This document shows, in pieces, positions 1-9,155 of a stretch of 63,294 bases of DNA. A model generated the notes under the pieces. That model searched no databases. It was not told where the DNA came from and saw only the letters and a list, made by a program, of their open reading frames with translations. Positions within the stretch are counted from its first letter, which is position 1. The number at the start of each line of letters is the position of its first letter. Both the position numbers and the translations under genes were made by a program. Source of the DNA: Phycisphaerae bacterium (GTDB lineage Bacteria; Planctomycetota; Phycisphaerae; Sedimentisphaerales; Anaerobacaceae); NCBI GenBank assembly GCA_030619925.1, contig JAUXAL010000011.1:1-63294 (forward strand), given 5' to 3'.

Positions 1-348
1 CAAGCGCAGTACCCGCTTTCGCGGGCACAAGCTTGGGGATGGCTTCTCCTGTATTCACCATCCCCAAAGCCTTCGGCTTTGAGGCTGCCACCCAACCATG
101 GGAATGACAACTTACAGATTCAATCTTGACAGACTACTAGGGACTCCGCCGTAAGGCGTCCTGTGGACTTTCGGAGGACACCTTGCGGTGGAAACAAATT
201 CAAATGACCAAAATATAAAATTCAAAACGAGATTGCTTCGCGGAGTTTATCCTTGAGCGAAGCGAAGGGCTCGCAATGACGTGAATTCCTGCTGCCCGAT
301 CGGGGTCGAGGACAAGTTTCGCAGGAGTGACAGTGGGATGAGCAAGAA
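1..348. other. Intergenic region with small hairpins
   Basis: No gene is seen. The stretch holds several short palindromes: CCCGC-tttc-GCGGG at 12-25, AAAGCC-ttc-GGCTTT near 65-79, and a GGAC/GTCC hairpin near 143-163. Around 235-280 there is a 'gagcgaagcgaagg' motif related to the repeat at 34.9 kb. The phrase 'gaggctgccaccca' (about 80-94) recurs near 12.70 kb, which points to a dispersed intergenic repeat. Confidence 0.5.
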
Positions 349-1038
349 TTAGGTTTTTCTCATTCCAGCCGGGAGCTTTATTCCGACACGTCCCTGTGCC
401 TCTTTGAAGTCCACTAAAATCTTAACCGCAGCATGCGGGTCGTCTACTACGGTGAACACATTCAAATCTTCCGGGGCAATATAATTGTGTTGTTTTAGCA
501 TCTTTTCGGTCATCCACTTAGTTAAACCGTCCCAGTAGTCACTGCCCACCAAAACCACGGGGAAAAACACCTGCTTCAAGGTCTGTATCAGAACAAGCGA
601 TTCGAAAAACTCATCCATGGTTCCGTAACCGCCTGGGAAAACTACGAAGCCATGGGCGTATTTGAGGAACATCATCTTTCGGCAAAAGAAGTAGTTGAAG
701 TGCAGCGATAGGTTCTGGTAGTTGTTTGGGACCTGCTCCAGCGGCAGTTCGATATTGAGCCCTATGCTTTTGCCGCCTGCTTCTATGGCTCCTTTATTTG
801 CCGCTTCCATAATTCCGCCGCCGCCGCCGGTTATTACCGCAAATCCAGCCTTTGCTATTTTCGAAGCGGTCTGCTCGGCGAGTTTATAGTACTTGTCCTG
901 CGGCTTGGCTCGTGATGAGCCGAAAAAGGACACAGCAGGGCCAACGGAAGCAAGCTCTTCAAAACCTTCGGTGAACTCGGCCATTATTCTGAATACCCGC
1001 CAGACGTCTTTCACCGGACTATCAAGAGTGTCCATCAT
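349..1038 (-). CDS. LOG-family Rossmann-fold protein (TIGR00730-like)
   Basis: A 229-residue protein of the LOG (LONELY GUY) / lysine-decarboxylase-like family. Characterised members are cytosolic phosphoribohydrolases that release cytokinin-type bases from nucleoside monophosphates; the bacterial role is often unknown. The signature PGGYGTMDE is visible near residues 136-144. A glycine-rich nucleotide-binding stretch, VITGGGGGIMEAANKGA, lies near 69-85. Length is normal for the family. The start is a tandem ATG-ATG at 1038/1035, with AAGGAG about 10 bases upstream. It is the last gene of a minus-strand run after dsbD and nth, 50 bp downstream of nth. The family call is solid; the substrate is not known. 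Confidence 0.88.
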   Translation of the reverse strand: MMDTLDSPVKDVWRVFRIMAEFTEGFEELASVGPAVSFFGSSRAKPQDKYYKLAEQTASKIAKAGFAVITGGGGGIMEAANKGAIEAGGKSIGLNIELPLEQVPNNYQNLSLHFNYFFCRKMMFLKYAHGFVVFPGGYGTMDEFFESLVLIQTLKQVFFPVVLVGSDYWDGLTKWMTEKMLKQHNYIAPEDLNVFTVVDDPHAAVKILVDFKEAQGRVGIKLPAGMRKT

Positions 1039-1088
1039 AGGAAAAAATCTCCTTCAAATTCTGATATGTCGGGACTATACATCAGATT

Positions 1089-1766
1089 CTACCACAAAGC
1101 CGGGTTGTTTGCAGCAGGACAATATTTTGAAATTGGGCAATTCTCACAATCCGGTTTACGAGCCTTACAAATGTTTCGTCCATGAAGAATCAGCACATGA
1201 CTAAACACCGTCCAGTTCTTCTTCGGTACTATTTCGGCTAAATCAAATTCCAACTTTACCGGATCGCTATTTTCGGAAAGCCCCAACCGCCGGGAGAGCC
1301 GAATAACGTGCGTATCGCAGGCTATCGCCGGCGTTCCAAAAGCGTTGCCCAACACGACATTTGCCGTTTTTCTGCCCACGCCCGGAAGCTCGACGAGCTC
1401 GGCCATCGTGCCGGGGACCTTGCCGCCGAATTGCTCGACTATCCTGGTGCAGGCGCCCTTGATATTGACCGCTTTGTTGTGATAAAAACCTGTGCTTCTT
1501 ATGTCTGACTCAATCTGTTTTAAATCAGCTTTTACCCAATCCTTAGGCGACTTATATTTCTTGAACAAATCCTTCGTAACGGCGTTGACCCGGACGTCTG
1601 TGCACTGTGCCGACAAAATGGTTGCAATCAGCAGTTCGAGCGGGTTTACAAACTTAAGTGCGGTTTTTGCATCCGGGTAGGTCTTTTTCAATACCGGCCA
1701 AATATTCCTGACACGCTGAGCCGCTTCTTCCTTCTCAACCTTTATTTTCTTTTTCTTTACCGCCAT
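1089..1766 (-). CDS. nth: Endonuclease III, DNA glycosylase/AP lyase
   Basis: This enzyme removes oxidised pyrimidines and cleaves the abasic site in base excision repair. The 225-residue protein has the helix-hairpin-helix LPGVGRKTANV at about 127-137, where K133 matches the catalytic lysine. The motif CDTHV at 150-154 supplies the catalytic aspartate. The C-terminal [4Fe-4S] loop has exact C-X6-C-X2-C-X5-C spacing (C200, C207, C210, C216). The start overlaps the end of dsbD by 32 bp, so the two are probably translationally coupled. A lysine-rich N-terminus (AVKKKKIKVEKEE) precedes the fold. Confidence 0.96.
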   Translation of the reverse strand: MAVKKKKIKVEKEEAAQRVRNIWPVLKKTYPDAKTALKFVNPLELLIATILSAQCTDVRVNAVTKDLFKKYKSPKDWVKADLKQIESDIRSTGFYHNKAVNIKGACTRIVEQFGGKVPGTMAELVELPGVGRKTANVVLGNAFGTPAIACDTHVIRLSRRLGLSENSDPVKLEFDLAEIVPKKNWTVFSHVLILHGRNICKARKPDCENCPISKYCPAANNPALW

Positions 1767-3609
1767 CGATGTTCTGCTCTTTGTCCGGCAATCCTTTCAA
1801 AAGCTCCTCCAGCTTTGCCCCTATCACAAGCCCGTGCAGCTTCACCGGCTCCTTTTGGCCGGGTATAAGTAATATACTCACCGGCACACCCGGCTCGTTA
1901 TAGACATCTTTCAAAGCAAGCGTGGCAGGATTGTCCTTCACTGTAGTGTCGGCCTTAACCGCTAATACGCCTTTGCGCTTTATCAGCTCAGCGATATCCT
2001 CGCGCGCATAGACCGTTTTCTCAACCGCCTTGCACGTCAGGCACCAATCCGCCATAAACTCAATCAAAACAGGCCTGCGTCCCGCAACCGCCTGGTCAAT
2101 CAAGGCTTTGTCATAGCCTTGCCAGTTAATCTCTGCCATTTTGGGTTCCGGCAGCATCCACGCCCCGGCGGCCACAGTTATCACAACAGCGATGGCGCGA
2201 ATAATCCATTTGTGCACCGTCGGCGTAGTCAGACTCACCCATCCGCCCCACATCCAGACGCAAAATCCCAAAACAACAGCGAAATATAATACCGAATCCC
2301 TCCGTAGTGCCGGTAAAGCCGTTATCAGCCAGACCGCCACAATCAAAAGGACAAAACCCATAGCCTGTTTAAAAAGCTCGGTCCAGCGTCCGGCCTTCGG
2401 CAGATACTTCAATAGTGACGGCATAGACGTAAGTATCGCATACGGCGAAGCCATTCCCACGCCAATCAGCATTATCGCAATAGTCGCCAGCGGCAGTTTC
2501 TGCGTCTGCGCCCACGCGAAGGCCGCTGTTAATATCGCAAAGCTACAAGGCGTACTTAGTACAGCCGCCAAAAATCCCATCGCCACAGAGCCCGCGAGAC
2601 CTTTGCCCGGGCCGGCTTTGCCTGCTATTGAGGACGGCACAATAATCGTAAAGACTCCGAACATAAATAACGCCAGCACTACCAGCAAAAGTGACATGGC
2701 GATAAGAAAGACCGGATTCCTGAAATGGTCTCCCCACTGAAATACCGTCCCGTAGCCGAGCCGAAGTATAATATTCAGAACCGCCAGGGCCGCAAAAAAC
2801 AGAAGTATGCCCAAACAAAACGAAAGACCCAACGCGATGCACCTTGCCTTGCTTTCCTTAGCCTGCTCAAAGATGCTAAGGACCTTCAGCGGTATCACGG
2901 GCAACACGCACGGCATAATATTCAGTATCAGCCCTGCCACAAACGCCAAGCCGAGAGCGAACCACGCCGAATAGCCCGGCCCTTTTACAGTTTCAACTAC
3001 CTCGTCTGCATCGCCGGGAGTTTCAATGCTAATCTTTTTCCACGAATTACGCCGGCCCCAATCGAACCTCGCCTGGAGCATTTTCTCAAATGGCGGCAGA
3101 CAAACCATACTCGTACAAGCGATACCGGAAATCCTGACTCTGACGCTGCCCCGGTCGATTACAGTGGTCTCTGTTGGAGCTTTGTCTGTTTTGGTTTTCA
3201 TTGGCACAAAGACGGTGAAATGGCCGGCGTAGACCTCGACTTTGTTGCCTGTCGGGTCTGTGAAGATATCCCATTTCGGAAAGAGGGCTTGGCCAAACCT
3301 AAAATCGTCGGACTTAGCCTCGACCTTCAGCTCAAATCCGGCGGCAGGCGCGGTTTCTGCCTTTGCATAATAGTGGAGGTCATCAGTTCCTTCGAATATG
3401 ACCGCTATGCCGGATTCTCCGCCCATTCGAGCAGGCTCGAGGTATGCGGACGAAAACTCCTGTTCGTGTCTTACCAGCTCAGCGGGGGCGGTAAGATCGG
3501 AGATAATTGTCGAGCTTGGCTCGTTTGTGTTTTTGCCCAAGGCACAGCAGGTGGCCACGAAAATGCAAACCGTCCACAGTATGACAGCAGCTTTTTTCTG
3601 CATACACAC
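1735..3609 (-). CDS. dsbD: Thiol:disulfide interchange protein DsbD
   Basis: An inner-membrane protein that carries reducing power from cytosolic thioredoxin to periplasmic thiols. It has 624 residues, slightly longer than the E. coli protein. In order: a signal peptide ending in a Cys-containing hydrophobic stretch; an N-terminal immunoglobulin-like domain (about 45-200) with a CTSMVC cysteine pair; a CcdA-like membrane domain from about 210 to 500 with the expected cysteines in NIMPCVLPVIPLK and STPCSFAILTAAF; and a C-terminal thioredoxin domain with CLTC in FMADWCLTCKAVEKTVY. A consensus promoter lies at 3655-3683, and the 3' end overlaps nth. All active-site cysteines are present. Confidence 0.95.
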   Translation of the reverse strand: MCMQKKAAVILWTVCIFVATCCALGKNTNEPSSTIISDLTAPAELVRHEQEFSSAYLEPARMGGESGIAVIFEGTDDLHYYAKAETAPAAGFELKVEAKSDDFRFGQALFPKWDIFTDPTGNKVEVYAGHFTVFVPMKTKTDKAPTETTVIDRGSVRVRISGIACTSMVCLPPFEKMLQARFDWGRRNSWKKISIETPGDADEVVETVKGPGYSAWFALGLAFVAGLILNIMPCVLPVIPLKVLSIFEQAKESKARCIALGLSFCLGILLFFAALAVLNIILRLGYGTVFQWGDHFRNPVFLIAMSLLLVVLALFMFGVFTIIVPSSIAGKAGPGKGLAGSVAMGFLAAVLSTPCSFAILTAAFAWAQTQKLPLATIAIMLIGVGMASPYAILTSMPSLLKYLPKAGRWTELFKQAMGFVLLIVAVWLITALPALRRDSVLYFAVVLGFCVWMWGGWVSLTTPTVHKWIIRAIAVVITVAAGAWMLPEPKMAEINWQGYDKALIDQAVAGRRPVLIEFMADWCLTCKAVEKTVYAREDIAELIKRKGVLAVKADTTVKDNPATLALKDVYNEPGVPVSILLIPGQKEPVKLHGLVIGAKLEELLKGLPDKEQNIDGGKEKENKG

Positions 3610-3654
3610 CTTTAGGTAATTGGAATAGAGATAATATTAGTATTGCAGCGTTAC

Positions 3655-3683
3655 TTAATAACAAAAACCTGGTTTTCTGTCAA
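3655..3683 (-). promoter_or_regulatory. Sigma70-type promoter of dsbD-nth operon
   Basis: On the minus strand, TTGACA (3678-3683), a 17-bp spacer and TATTAA (3655-3660) lie about 50 bp ahead of the dsbD start. Perfect -35 and good -10 match. Confidence 0.6.
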
Positions 3684-3794
3684 AAATTCGAAGCACATAT
3701 GTTACTAAATCCGAATATCGAATATCTAAATCCGAAACAAATCCAAATGACAGAAATCCAAAATTCAAAACGTTTTGGTCATTTGGACATTTTC

Positions 3795-3840
3795 ACCCAG
3801 CACCTATTAGGCGTGAGCTTAAGCTCGATAGGTGCTGGGT
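3795..3840. repeat. Long inverted repeat, 13-bp arms
   Basis: ACCCAGCACCTAT (3795-3807) is exactly complementary to 3828-3840. The loop contains the perfect palindrome GAGCTTAAGCTC. It lies in the 365-bp gap between the dsbD promoter and the ftsH stop. No T-run follows closely, so it looks like a REP-type or dispersed palindrome more than a terminator. The rest of the gap is AT-rich and holds short 'cgaatat' repeats at about 3713-3726. Confidence 0.7.
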
Positions 3841-3974
3841 AAATTTTGATATTGTTTCGTGCTTCGGATTTCGTACTTCGTGCTTTTGATAGATTCGGAT
3901 TTAATAAAACTAACATAGTTTTTTATATAACAAAATGTTATCAGTTACGAGCAAAACTAAGAAGCGCTGTAATA

Positions 3975-5978
3975 TTAGTTAGCCGACTGTTTTTTCTGTT
4001 CTTTTTGCTCGGGTTTTGGCTGTTCGTTCTTGGCTTGCTCGGCAGCCAACAAGTCGGTAACTGTGGGCTTGTCCAACCGGCCGCCTTCCAAAATCAATTT
4101 CACATCGTCGGCGTCGAGAGTTTCGTATTTCAGCAGGGCCTGTGCTATTTGCTCGAGGTTGTCTTTGTTTGCTTCTATTAATTCTTTTGCTTTTTCATAC
4201 GCCTCGTTTGTAATCTTTTTTACCTCGCTGTCGATTGTTTCGGCTGTTTTCTCGGAGTACTCTTTCTCGCCCGGCATGAGGTATAGCTGGTCCCTAGCCC
4301 CCATATCGGGCCCGTAACTTATGAGACCAAGCTCACTGCTCATGCCCCAGGTCAAGACCATCTGCTTTGCGATATTGGTGGCCTGTTGAATGTCCGACTG
4401 TGCGCCGCTGGTTATATCATTGCAGAACATTTCTTCAGCAATTCTGCCGCCGAAACACACCTGCAAAAGTGCCATACAATATCTTTTTGTAAATATCGTT
4501 CTGTCTTTTTCAGGCAGAGCAAAAGTGGCCCCACCCATTGGCCCGCGTGGAATGATACTTACTTTGTGCAACGGGTCGGCATCTTCTAACAGTGATTGCA
4601 CGAGCGTATGTCCGGCTTCGTGATAAGCGGTGATTTCTTTTTCCTTTTTGTCAATGACCCTGCTCTTTTTTGCTCTTCCCCAGCGGACCTTGTCTCGTGC
4701 TTCTTCGAGGTCAGCCATTTCGACATTGTCTTTATTGGCCATAGTTGCGGCCAGGGCAGCTTCGTTGATAATTGCCGCCAGGTCGGCTCCGCTGAGCATA
4801 GGTGTTCCGCGTGCGAGTCTTTCCAGACTGATATCGGGTCCCAATTTCACTTTTTTTGCGTGAACTTTTAGAATATCAACTCGACCTTTTATGTCCGGCA
4901 GCGGGATGAAGATTTGCCTGTCGAATCTTCCCGGCCGGATCAGCGCATGGTCTAAGATGTCAGCGCGATTTGTCGCTGCAATTACAATCACCTGGTCGTC
5001 CGTATCAAATCCGTCCATCTCGACCAAAATCGCATTCAGTGTTTGTTCTCGTTCATCGTGTCCACCGCCGGCAAAGCCAGCACCGCGTTTTCGCCCGATT
5101 GCGTCAACCTCGTCAAGGAAGATGATGCAGGGGGAATTTTCTTTGGCCTGCTTGAAGAGGTCTCGTACTCGCGAGGCGCCGACGCCAACGAACATCTCTA
5201 CGAAATCGCTGCCGGATATACTAAAGAACGGCACATCGGCCTGGCCTGCTATGGCCTTTGCGAGCAATGTCTTTCCACAGCCCGGCGGGCCTACAAGTAA
5301 AACTCCACGAGGAATACGACCGCCGAGGCGTTGAAATTTCTTCGGATTTTTCAAAAACTCGATTATCTCAGCTACTTCATCCTTTGCTTCCTCGACACCG
5401 GCGACGTCCTCAAAAGTTACTTTGACCCGGTCTTTTCCCTGCAGCCGGTGTTTGCTTCGACCAAATGACATCAGCATTCCGCCGGCCCCGCTGCGAAGGT
5501 TGCGCGCAAACATAAAATAGAAAAACCCGACCAATAAAAGCAGCGGCAAGACCCACTGCATCAGCAGAATAAGCCAGATGCGCTGCGGCGCAGTATCGTT
5601 ATTTACGTCGTTATCCTTTAATAGCTGCCCAAGCCACTGCCCATGCACTTCCGGGTTATAATGAACCACAAAAGACTTCTTGCCCTTGCCTTGCGGGCTG
5701 TTGGTATACTGCTCATTAAATTGGCCTGTTACCTCTGTGTCCTTTACGGTGACACTATCGATGTGCTTGTTCTCAACATGATCGACAAATTCATCCCATC
5801 TAATTTTATCAACCTTCTGCCACCTGTTCATCATCATCAGTAGTGTGAATATCGCGATTGCAATTATAAGGAAGCTGAACGGCCCTTTCTTATAGCGAGG
5901 CAGCGGCGGCTTTTTGCCTCGTCTGTCTTGTGGGCTGCGACGCGGCGGAACCGGCTTTTTGCTTTGATTATCACTCAT
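3975..5978 (-). CDS. ftsH: ATP-dependent zinc metalloprotease FtsH
   Basis: A membrane-anchored AAA+ protease for protein quality control. The 667-residue protein has a proline/arginine-rich cytosolic N-terminus, a first membrane helix near 33-50, a periplasmic segment, and a second helix near 134-158. The AAA domain shows Walker A GPPGCGKT at 230-237, Walker [10 protein letters not shown], the second region of homology [16 protein letters not shown], and the zinc-protease motif HEAGH at 453-457. The C-terminus is charged and Gln/Lys-rich. It is the third gene of a minus-strand run, 30 bp after the LptE-like gene, which suggests co-regulation with envelope assembly. All catalytic residues are intact. 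Confidence 0.97.
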   Translation of the reverse strand: MSDNQSKKPVPPRRSPQDRRGKKPPLPRYKKGPFSFLIIAIAIFTLLMMMNRWQKVDKIRWDEFVDHVENKHIDSVTVKDTEVTGQFNEQYTNSPQGKGKKSFVVHYNPEVHGQWLGQLLKDNDVNNDTAPQRIWLILLMQWVLPLLLLVGFFYFMFARNLRSGAGGMLMSFGRSKHRLQGKDRVKVTFEDVAGVEEAKDEVAEIIEFLKNPKKFQRLGGRIPRGVLLVGPPGCGKTLLAKAIAGQADVPFFSISGSDFVEMFVGVGASRVRDLFKQAKENSPCIIFLDEVDAIGRKRGAGFAGGGHDEREQTLNAILVEMDGFDTDDQVIVIAATNRADILDHALIRPGRFDRQIFIPLPDIKGRVDILKVHAKKVKLGPDISLERLARGTPMLSGADLAAIINEAALAATMANKDNVEMADLEEARDKVRWGRAKKSRVIDKKEKEITAYHEAGHTLVQSLLEDADPLHKVSIIPRGPMGGATFALPEKDRTIFTKRYCMALLQVCFGGRIAEEMFCNDITSGAQSDIQQATNIAKQMVLTWGMSSELGLISYGPDMGARDQLYLMPGEKEYSEKTAETIDSEVKKITNEAYEKAKELIEANKDNLEQIAQALLKYETLDADDVKLILEGGRLDKPTVTDLLAAEQAKNEQPKPEQKEQKKQSAN

Positions 5979-6008
5979 AATTCGTATTTCGTGGTTTGAT
6001 CGGTGGTT

Positions 6009-6587
6009 CTACCATTTTTCTTCCATTAATTCTACGATCTTTTGTGCCAAATTGTTTGCCGCAAGAGTAGATGCATACTTAAAGTCCTGCATTTGGTAGG
6101 TGGAATAGCTTGCTGAGGCGCTAACCGACTGATTGTCTATCAGCAGTTCTCCCGTCTTTAGATTTTTCCAGTTAACCCTCGCCTTCAGTTCCAATTCTCG
6201 TTCCAGGACCCTGCCTGTTTCGCGTTCGGTGCTGAGCATAAATATCCCCATCGATACTATTTGACCGCCTATTACGGTATCAGCACGGTCCAGGCTGGAG
6301 ACTAACTTATAGGGCGTCTCTACCTCGATACGCTTGGCGAGGGCATCGGAAAGTTCGTACTCTACTCCTCGTCGAAAGGTCTGGTTGTCAAACATTTCCA
6401 GGCAGACGCTGCTGACGTCTTGTGGAAACAGCGGCTCGTCAGAATAGCCGCTCATTTCGGCGCATCCGGAAGACAGAAGACAGAAGACAGAAAACAGAAG
6501 GCAGAAGACAGAAGACAGAGGACAGAGGACATCTAACTTCTGACATCTGACTTCTGACATCGTGTTGAGCTGGCTTTCTTTTTTCAT
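6009..6587 (-). CDS. LptE-like lipoprotein with repeat-derived signal peptide
   Basis: The mature part, from lipobox LSSGC onward, has the pattern of LptE/RlpB-family lipoproteins. These partner LptD in placing LPS at the outer membrane. Visible blocks include MFDNQTFRRGVEYELSDALA and LDRADTVIGGQI. The start at 6587 overlaps the upstream gene by 4 bp (ATGA). Residues 10 to 40, which include the whole hydrophobic core (PLSSVFCLLFSVFCLLSS), are encoded by a 13-unit heptanucleotide array at 6468-6558. The leader therefore appears to have been replaced or built by the repeat. An alternative start is Met10. The LptE assignment rests on the pattern and on the BamD-like neighbour. Confidence 0.72.
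   Translation of the reverse strand: MKKESQLNTMSEVRCQKLDVLCPLSSVFCLLFSVFCLLSSGCAEMSGYSDEPLFPQDVSSVCLEMFDNQTFRRGVEYELSDALAKRIEVETPYKLVSSLDRADTVIGGQIVSMGIFMLSTERETGRVLERELELKARVNWKNLKTGELLIDNQSVSASASYSTYQMQDFKYASTLAANNLAQKIVELMEEKW
6468..6558. repeat. Heptanucleotide array, 13 units, inside LptE-like gene
   Basis: Thirteen consecutive 7-mers (plus strand: ggaagac, agaagac, agaagac, agaaaac, agaaggc and so on). Polarity switches at 6531 to atctaac/ttctgac units, so the two parts are partly self-complementary. Confidence 0.92.
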
Positions 6588-7573
6588 TTCTCTGTTTCTT
6601 CCATATCCAGATTTTTAGTAAGCATTTCCTCCGCTATTTTTGTCACCTTACTGTCCGGCCAATTATTTTTTACCATGTTATAATAAAGATTAGCCGCCTG
6701 TCTGTTAGCGGTTCTTTGGTAATACTGGCTGATAGCAAATTGCTTGTAAGCTAATTGTTCATTTATCTGGTTCAGTATCTGGTCAATACCTATTTCTTCG
6801 GCATCTTTGGGATACAGTAATCGGAATTTTTCGTAGTAGCTTTTTGCGGTACTTAGACTTGAGGCATCATACTGTGACCTTTTATGCTCAGGATGATTGT
6901 TATACACAGCGTGTTTGCAGCGAGCCATACCGAGCAGCGCATCGGCGCCGAGTTGACCCGTTTCCCATTGCGATGATATCTCCCGCCATTTATAGTATGC
7001 CTCGTTGAATTTTCCTCTTTGTTCATAATTTTCAGCCACCGCTATAGCAGCTTTTATTCCCATTGGTGAACCAAGACCGACTCGGTCGGTAATTTGCTCC
7101 ATAACTCTGATGCCCTCGGCGTATCCTCTGATTTTAAAAATGCGGAGCACCTTCCTTTTCCGGCCGGCCAAAAAAGCCGTCGCGATTGCGAACTGCCTGT
7201 CTAAGGCCGCCTGGCGAAGTTGGCTCTGCGGATATTTAGTAAGCAATTTATTGTGGGTCCTGGCCGCCGTGGTGAACTTGCCTTTGCAGAAGGACAGCTC
7301 AGCCTCGATAAAGAGGTCCAAATCAGGGGTCGCAATTTCCGGGAAGTCTGTTTTGAGTTTATCGAATGCCTTGCGAGCGGCCCCGGCTTGGCCTGTGTTG
7401 ACCAATTTTTTTGTTTCAGCCACCGCCAGCAGGAATTTGCCCTTAGCGTCGGCCGACACGGGCTTCCAATCCTGGTCTTTTCCCAAATGCCAGGTGTCTT
7501 CCGCCGAGACCGCCGACAAAGCTGTTAGGACGGCCGCCGCCAACACTATGAATCGCATCCTGTATTTCAGCAT
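6584..7573 (-). CDS. BamD-like / tetratricopeptide periplasmic protein
   Basis: A 329-residue exported protein with an N-terminal signal peptide (RFIVLAAAVLTALSAVSA). Tetratricopeptide-like helices resemble the outer-membrane assembly factor BamD/YfiO: a repeat near 58-75, KYPQSQLRQAALDRQF near 114-129, YYEKFRLLYPKDAEE, and a final block YYNMVKNNWPDSKVTKIAEEML. The leader lacks a lipobox cysteine, unlike classical BamD, so this is a BamD-like protein, not a proven BamD. It is the first gene of the run with the LptE-like gene (4-bp overlap) and ftsH, and has its own promoter at 7627-7654. The context suggests envelope biogenesis. Confidence 0.7.
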   Translation of the reverse strand: MLKYRMRFIVLAAAVLTALSAVSAEDTWHLGKDQDWKPVSADAKGKFLLAVAETKKLVNTGQAGAARKAFDKLKTDFPEIATPDLDLFIEAELSFCKGKFTTAARTHNKLLTKYPQSQLRQAALDRQFAIATAFLAGRKRKVLRIFKIRGYAEGIRVMEQITDRVGLGSPMGIKAAIAVAENYEQRGKFNEAYYKWREISSQWETGQLGADALLGMARCKHAVYNNHPEHKRSQYDASSLSTAKSYYEKFRLLYPKDAEEIGIDQILNQINEQLAYKQFAISQYYQRTANRQAANLYYNMVKNNWPDSKVTKIAEEMLTKNLDMEETEK

Positions 7574-7626
7574 AATTCAGCCCGCCACTTATTCTGAAGT
7601 TCGGCGTTTCGCCGCAACGACTTGAT

Positions 7627-7654
7627 ATTATACCTGGTTTTGAAACCATTGCAA
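7627..7654 (-). promoter_or_regulatory. Promoter of BamD-like/LptE-like/ftsH operon
   Basis: Minus-strand TTGCAA (7649-7654), 16-bp spacer, and perfect TATAAT (7627-7632), about 55 bp ahead of the gene start at 7573. The -35 hexamer is its own reverse complement and may also serve the divergent plus-strand promoter. Confidence 0.6.
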
Positions 7655-7677
7655 ACCAACACTTTAAAATATAGTAT
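7649..7677 (+). promoter_or_regulatory. Possible divergent promoter sharing the same -35
   Basis: Plus-strand TTGCAA (7649-7654), 17-bp spacer and TAGTAT (7672-7677), about 110 bp ahead of the ADP-ribosylglycohydrolase gene. The -10 is weaker than on the minus strand. Confidence 0.35.
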
Positions 7678-7787
7678 CTTGGCAATTTGGCCGGTGCGAT
7701 TCGAAAAAGCTTGTTTTTTGTGTCTCTGGCAATTATAAAGCTATAGATTAATCAACCGTATTTTTTGGGAGCTGATGGAGGTGTAAA

Positions 7788-9092
7788 ATGGCTAAAGGTT
7801 TAGTGATAGTTCTGATGGCAATTGCAGTCGGCTTGAGTGTGGTGTTTATTGTCGGCTGTCAGTACGACCCGCTGACGAGTCTGGGTGTCGCCACCGGGAC
7901 CGTTCGCTGCATAACGGTCGCCGATTATACGGACAAGATGAAGGCCGGCTGGGTCGGGCAAATGGCCGGCGTCGGCTGGGGCGGGCCCACTGAGTTCAAG
8001 TTTAAAGGCCAAATCATACCCGAAGATAAGATGCCGCAGTGGCAGCCGAAGCTGATTAACCAGTTCCGGCAGGATGATATTTACGTTGAGATGACTTTCC
8101 TGCGGACACTTGAGCTGTACGGCTTCGACTGTTCGATTCGCCAGGCGGGTATCGATTTTGCCAACAGCGGGTACAAACTCTGGCACGCCAACAGGAATGG
8201 CCGAGATAATCTGCGCAAAGGGATTGCTCCGCCCGACTCGGGACATCCGCAGTTCAATACACACGCTGACGACATTGATTACCAGATCGAGGCGGACTAC
8301 TCGGGCCTGATCGCCCCGGGTATGCCCAACGTGGCTATCGAACTGGGGGAAAAGTTCGGACGCCTGATGAACTATGGCGACGGCCTCTACGGCGGGCAGT
8401 TCGTAGGCGGGATGTACGCCGAGGCCTTCTTTGAAAATGATATGGAAAAGATCGTCCTCGCCGGCCTGAAATGTATCCCCAAAGAAAGCCAGTATGCAGA
8501 ATGTATTCGCGATGTGCTGGCGTGGTATAAGAAAAATCCCGATGACTGGGAGAAAACCTGGCAGCTCATCAACGAAAAGTACCATCTCAATGCGGCGTAT
8601 AGACGCTTTTCCTGCAGCGGACCGAAAGGCGAATTCAATATCGACGCAAAAATCAACGGTGCTTATATTGTGATGGGCCTGCTGTACGGCAAAGGGGACC
8701 CGGATGAGACGATTATCATCTCGACGCGCTGCGGCCAGGACTCCGACTGTAATCCATCCAACGCCGGCGGCATACTGTTTACGACCATCGGCTTTGAGAA
8801 TTTGCCTGCGAAGTTCAAATCGGCTTTGAATCCGGAAGGTAAGTTCAGCCACACGCCGTACAACTTTCCAACGCTGGTTAAAGTCTGCGAAGAGCTTGTT
8901 CGCCGGGCGGTCGAGCGTGCCGGCGGCCGGGTGGGCAAAGATCGCGAGGGCGAGGATGTCTTCGCCATTGCAATCCGAAAGCCCAGGCCGACTAAGCTCG
9001 AACAGTGCTGGGAGGCCGGGCCGGTCGCAAACAGCAAATTCAGTGAAGAAGAGATGGCACAGATTAAAGCCCCCCAGCAAGTAAACAAGTAA
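7788..9092 (+). CDS. ADP-ribosylglycohydrolase-family lipoprotein
   Basis: A 434-residue protein with a lipoprotein signal (VVFIVGC; Cys at about 24). It carries an ADP-ribosylglycohydrolase fold (PF03747-like), a family that hydrolyses ADP-ribose linkages using two Mg ions. The C-terminal metal signature is visible as CGQDSDCNPSNAGGIL near 305-320. An N-terminal counterpart is RQDDIYVEMTFLRTLE near 85-100. Canonical members have G-D-T-D-T; here the threonines are Ser and Cys, and the protein is apparently secreted. Its substrate may therefore not be ADP-ribosylated protein. The start is supported by GGAGGTGTAAA just upstream. No operon partner is evident. Confidence 0.75.
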   Translation: MAKGLVIVLMAIAVGLSVVFIVGCQYDPLTSLGVATGTVRCITVADYTDKMKAGWVGQMAGVGWGGPTEFKFKGQIIPEDKMPQWQPKLINQFRQDDIYVEMTFLRTLELYGFDCSIRQAGIDFANSGYKLWHANRNGRDNLRKGIAPPDSGHPQFNTHADDIDYQIEADYSGLIAPGMPNVAIELGEKFGRLMNYGDGLYGGQFVGGMYAEAFFENDMEKIVLAGLKCIPKESQYAECIRDVLAWYKKNPDDWEKTWQLINEKYHLNAAYRRFSCSGPKGEFNIDAKINGAYIVMGLLYGKGDPDETIIISTRCGQDSDCNPSNAGGILFTTIGFENLPAKFKSALNPEGKFSHTPYNFPTLVKVCEELVRRAVERAGGRVGKDREGEDVFAIAIRKPRPTKLEQCWEAGPVANSKFSEEEMAQIKAPQQVNK

Positions 9093-9104
9093 ATTGGGAT
9101 GTGC

Positions 9105-9129
9105 AGCGGTAATCGTTAAAATGGTTTGG
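9105..9129 (+). repeat. Direct repeat, left copy
   Basis: Pairs with 10263-10287. The 25-bp core AGCGGyAATCGTTAAAATGG matches at all but about three positions. Similarity extends back to the stop codon of the preceding gene at both sites. Confidence 0.65.
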
Positions 9130-9155
9130 TGAATACTTTTCTGAAAGGGGATATT

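Noticed and set aside
2725-3615. Open plus-strand frame of nearly 300 codons across dsbD
   Set aside because: Antisense to the DsbD N-terminal and first membrane regions; no ribosome site or motif.
7800-9080. Long open frame on the minus strand opposite the ADP-ribosylglycohydrolase
   Set aside because: It lies wholly antisense to a recognisable gene with lipobox and family motifs, and its translation shows no known pattern; a codon-bias shadow.
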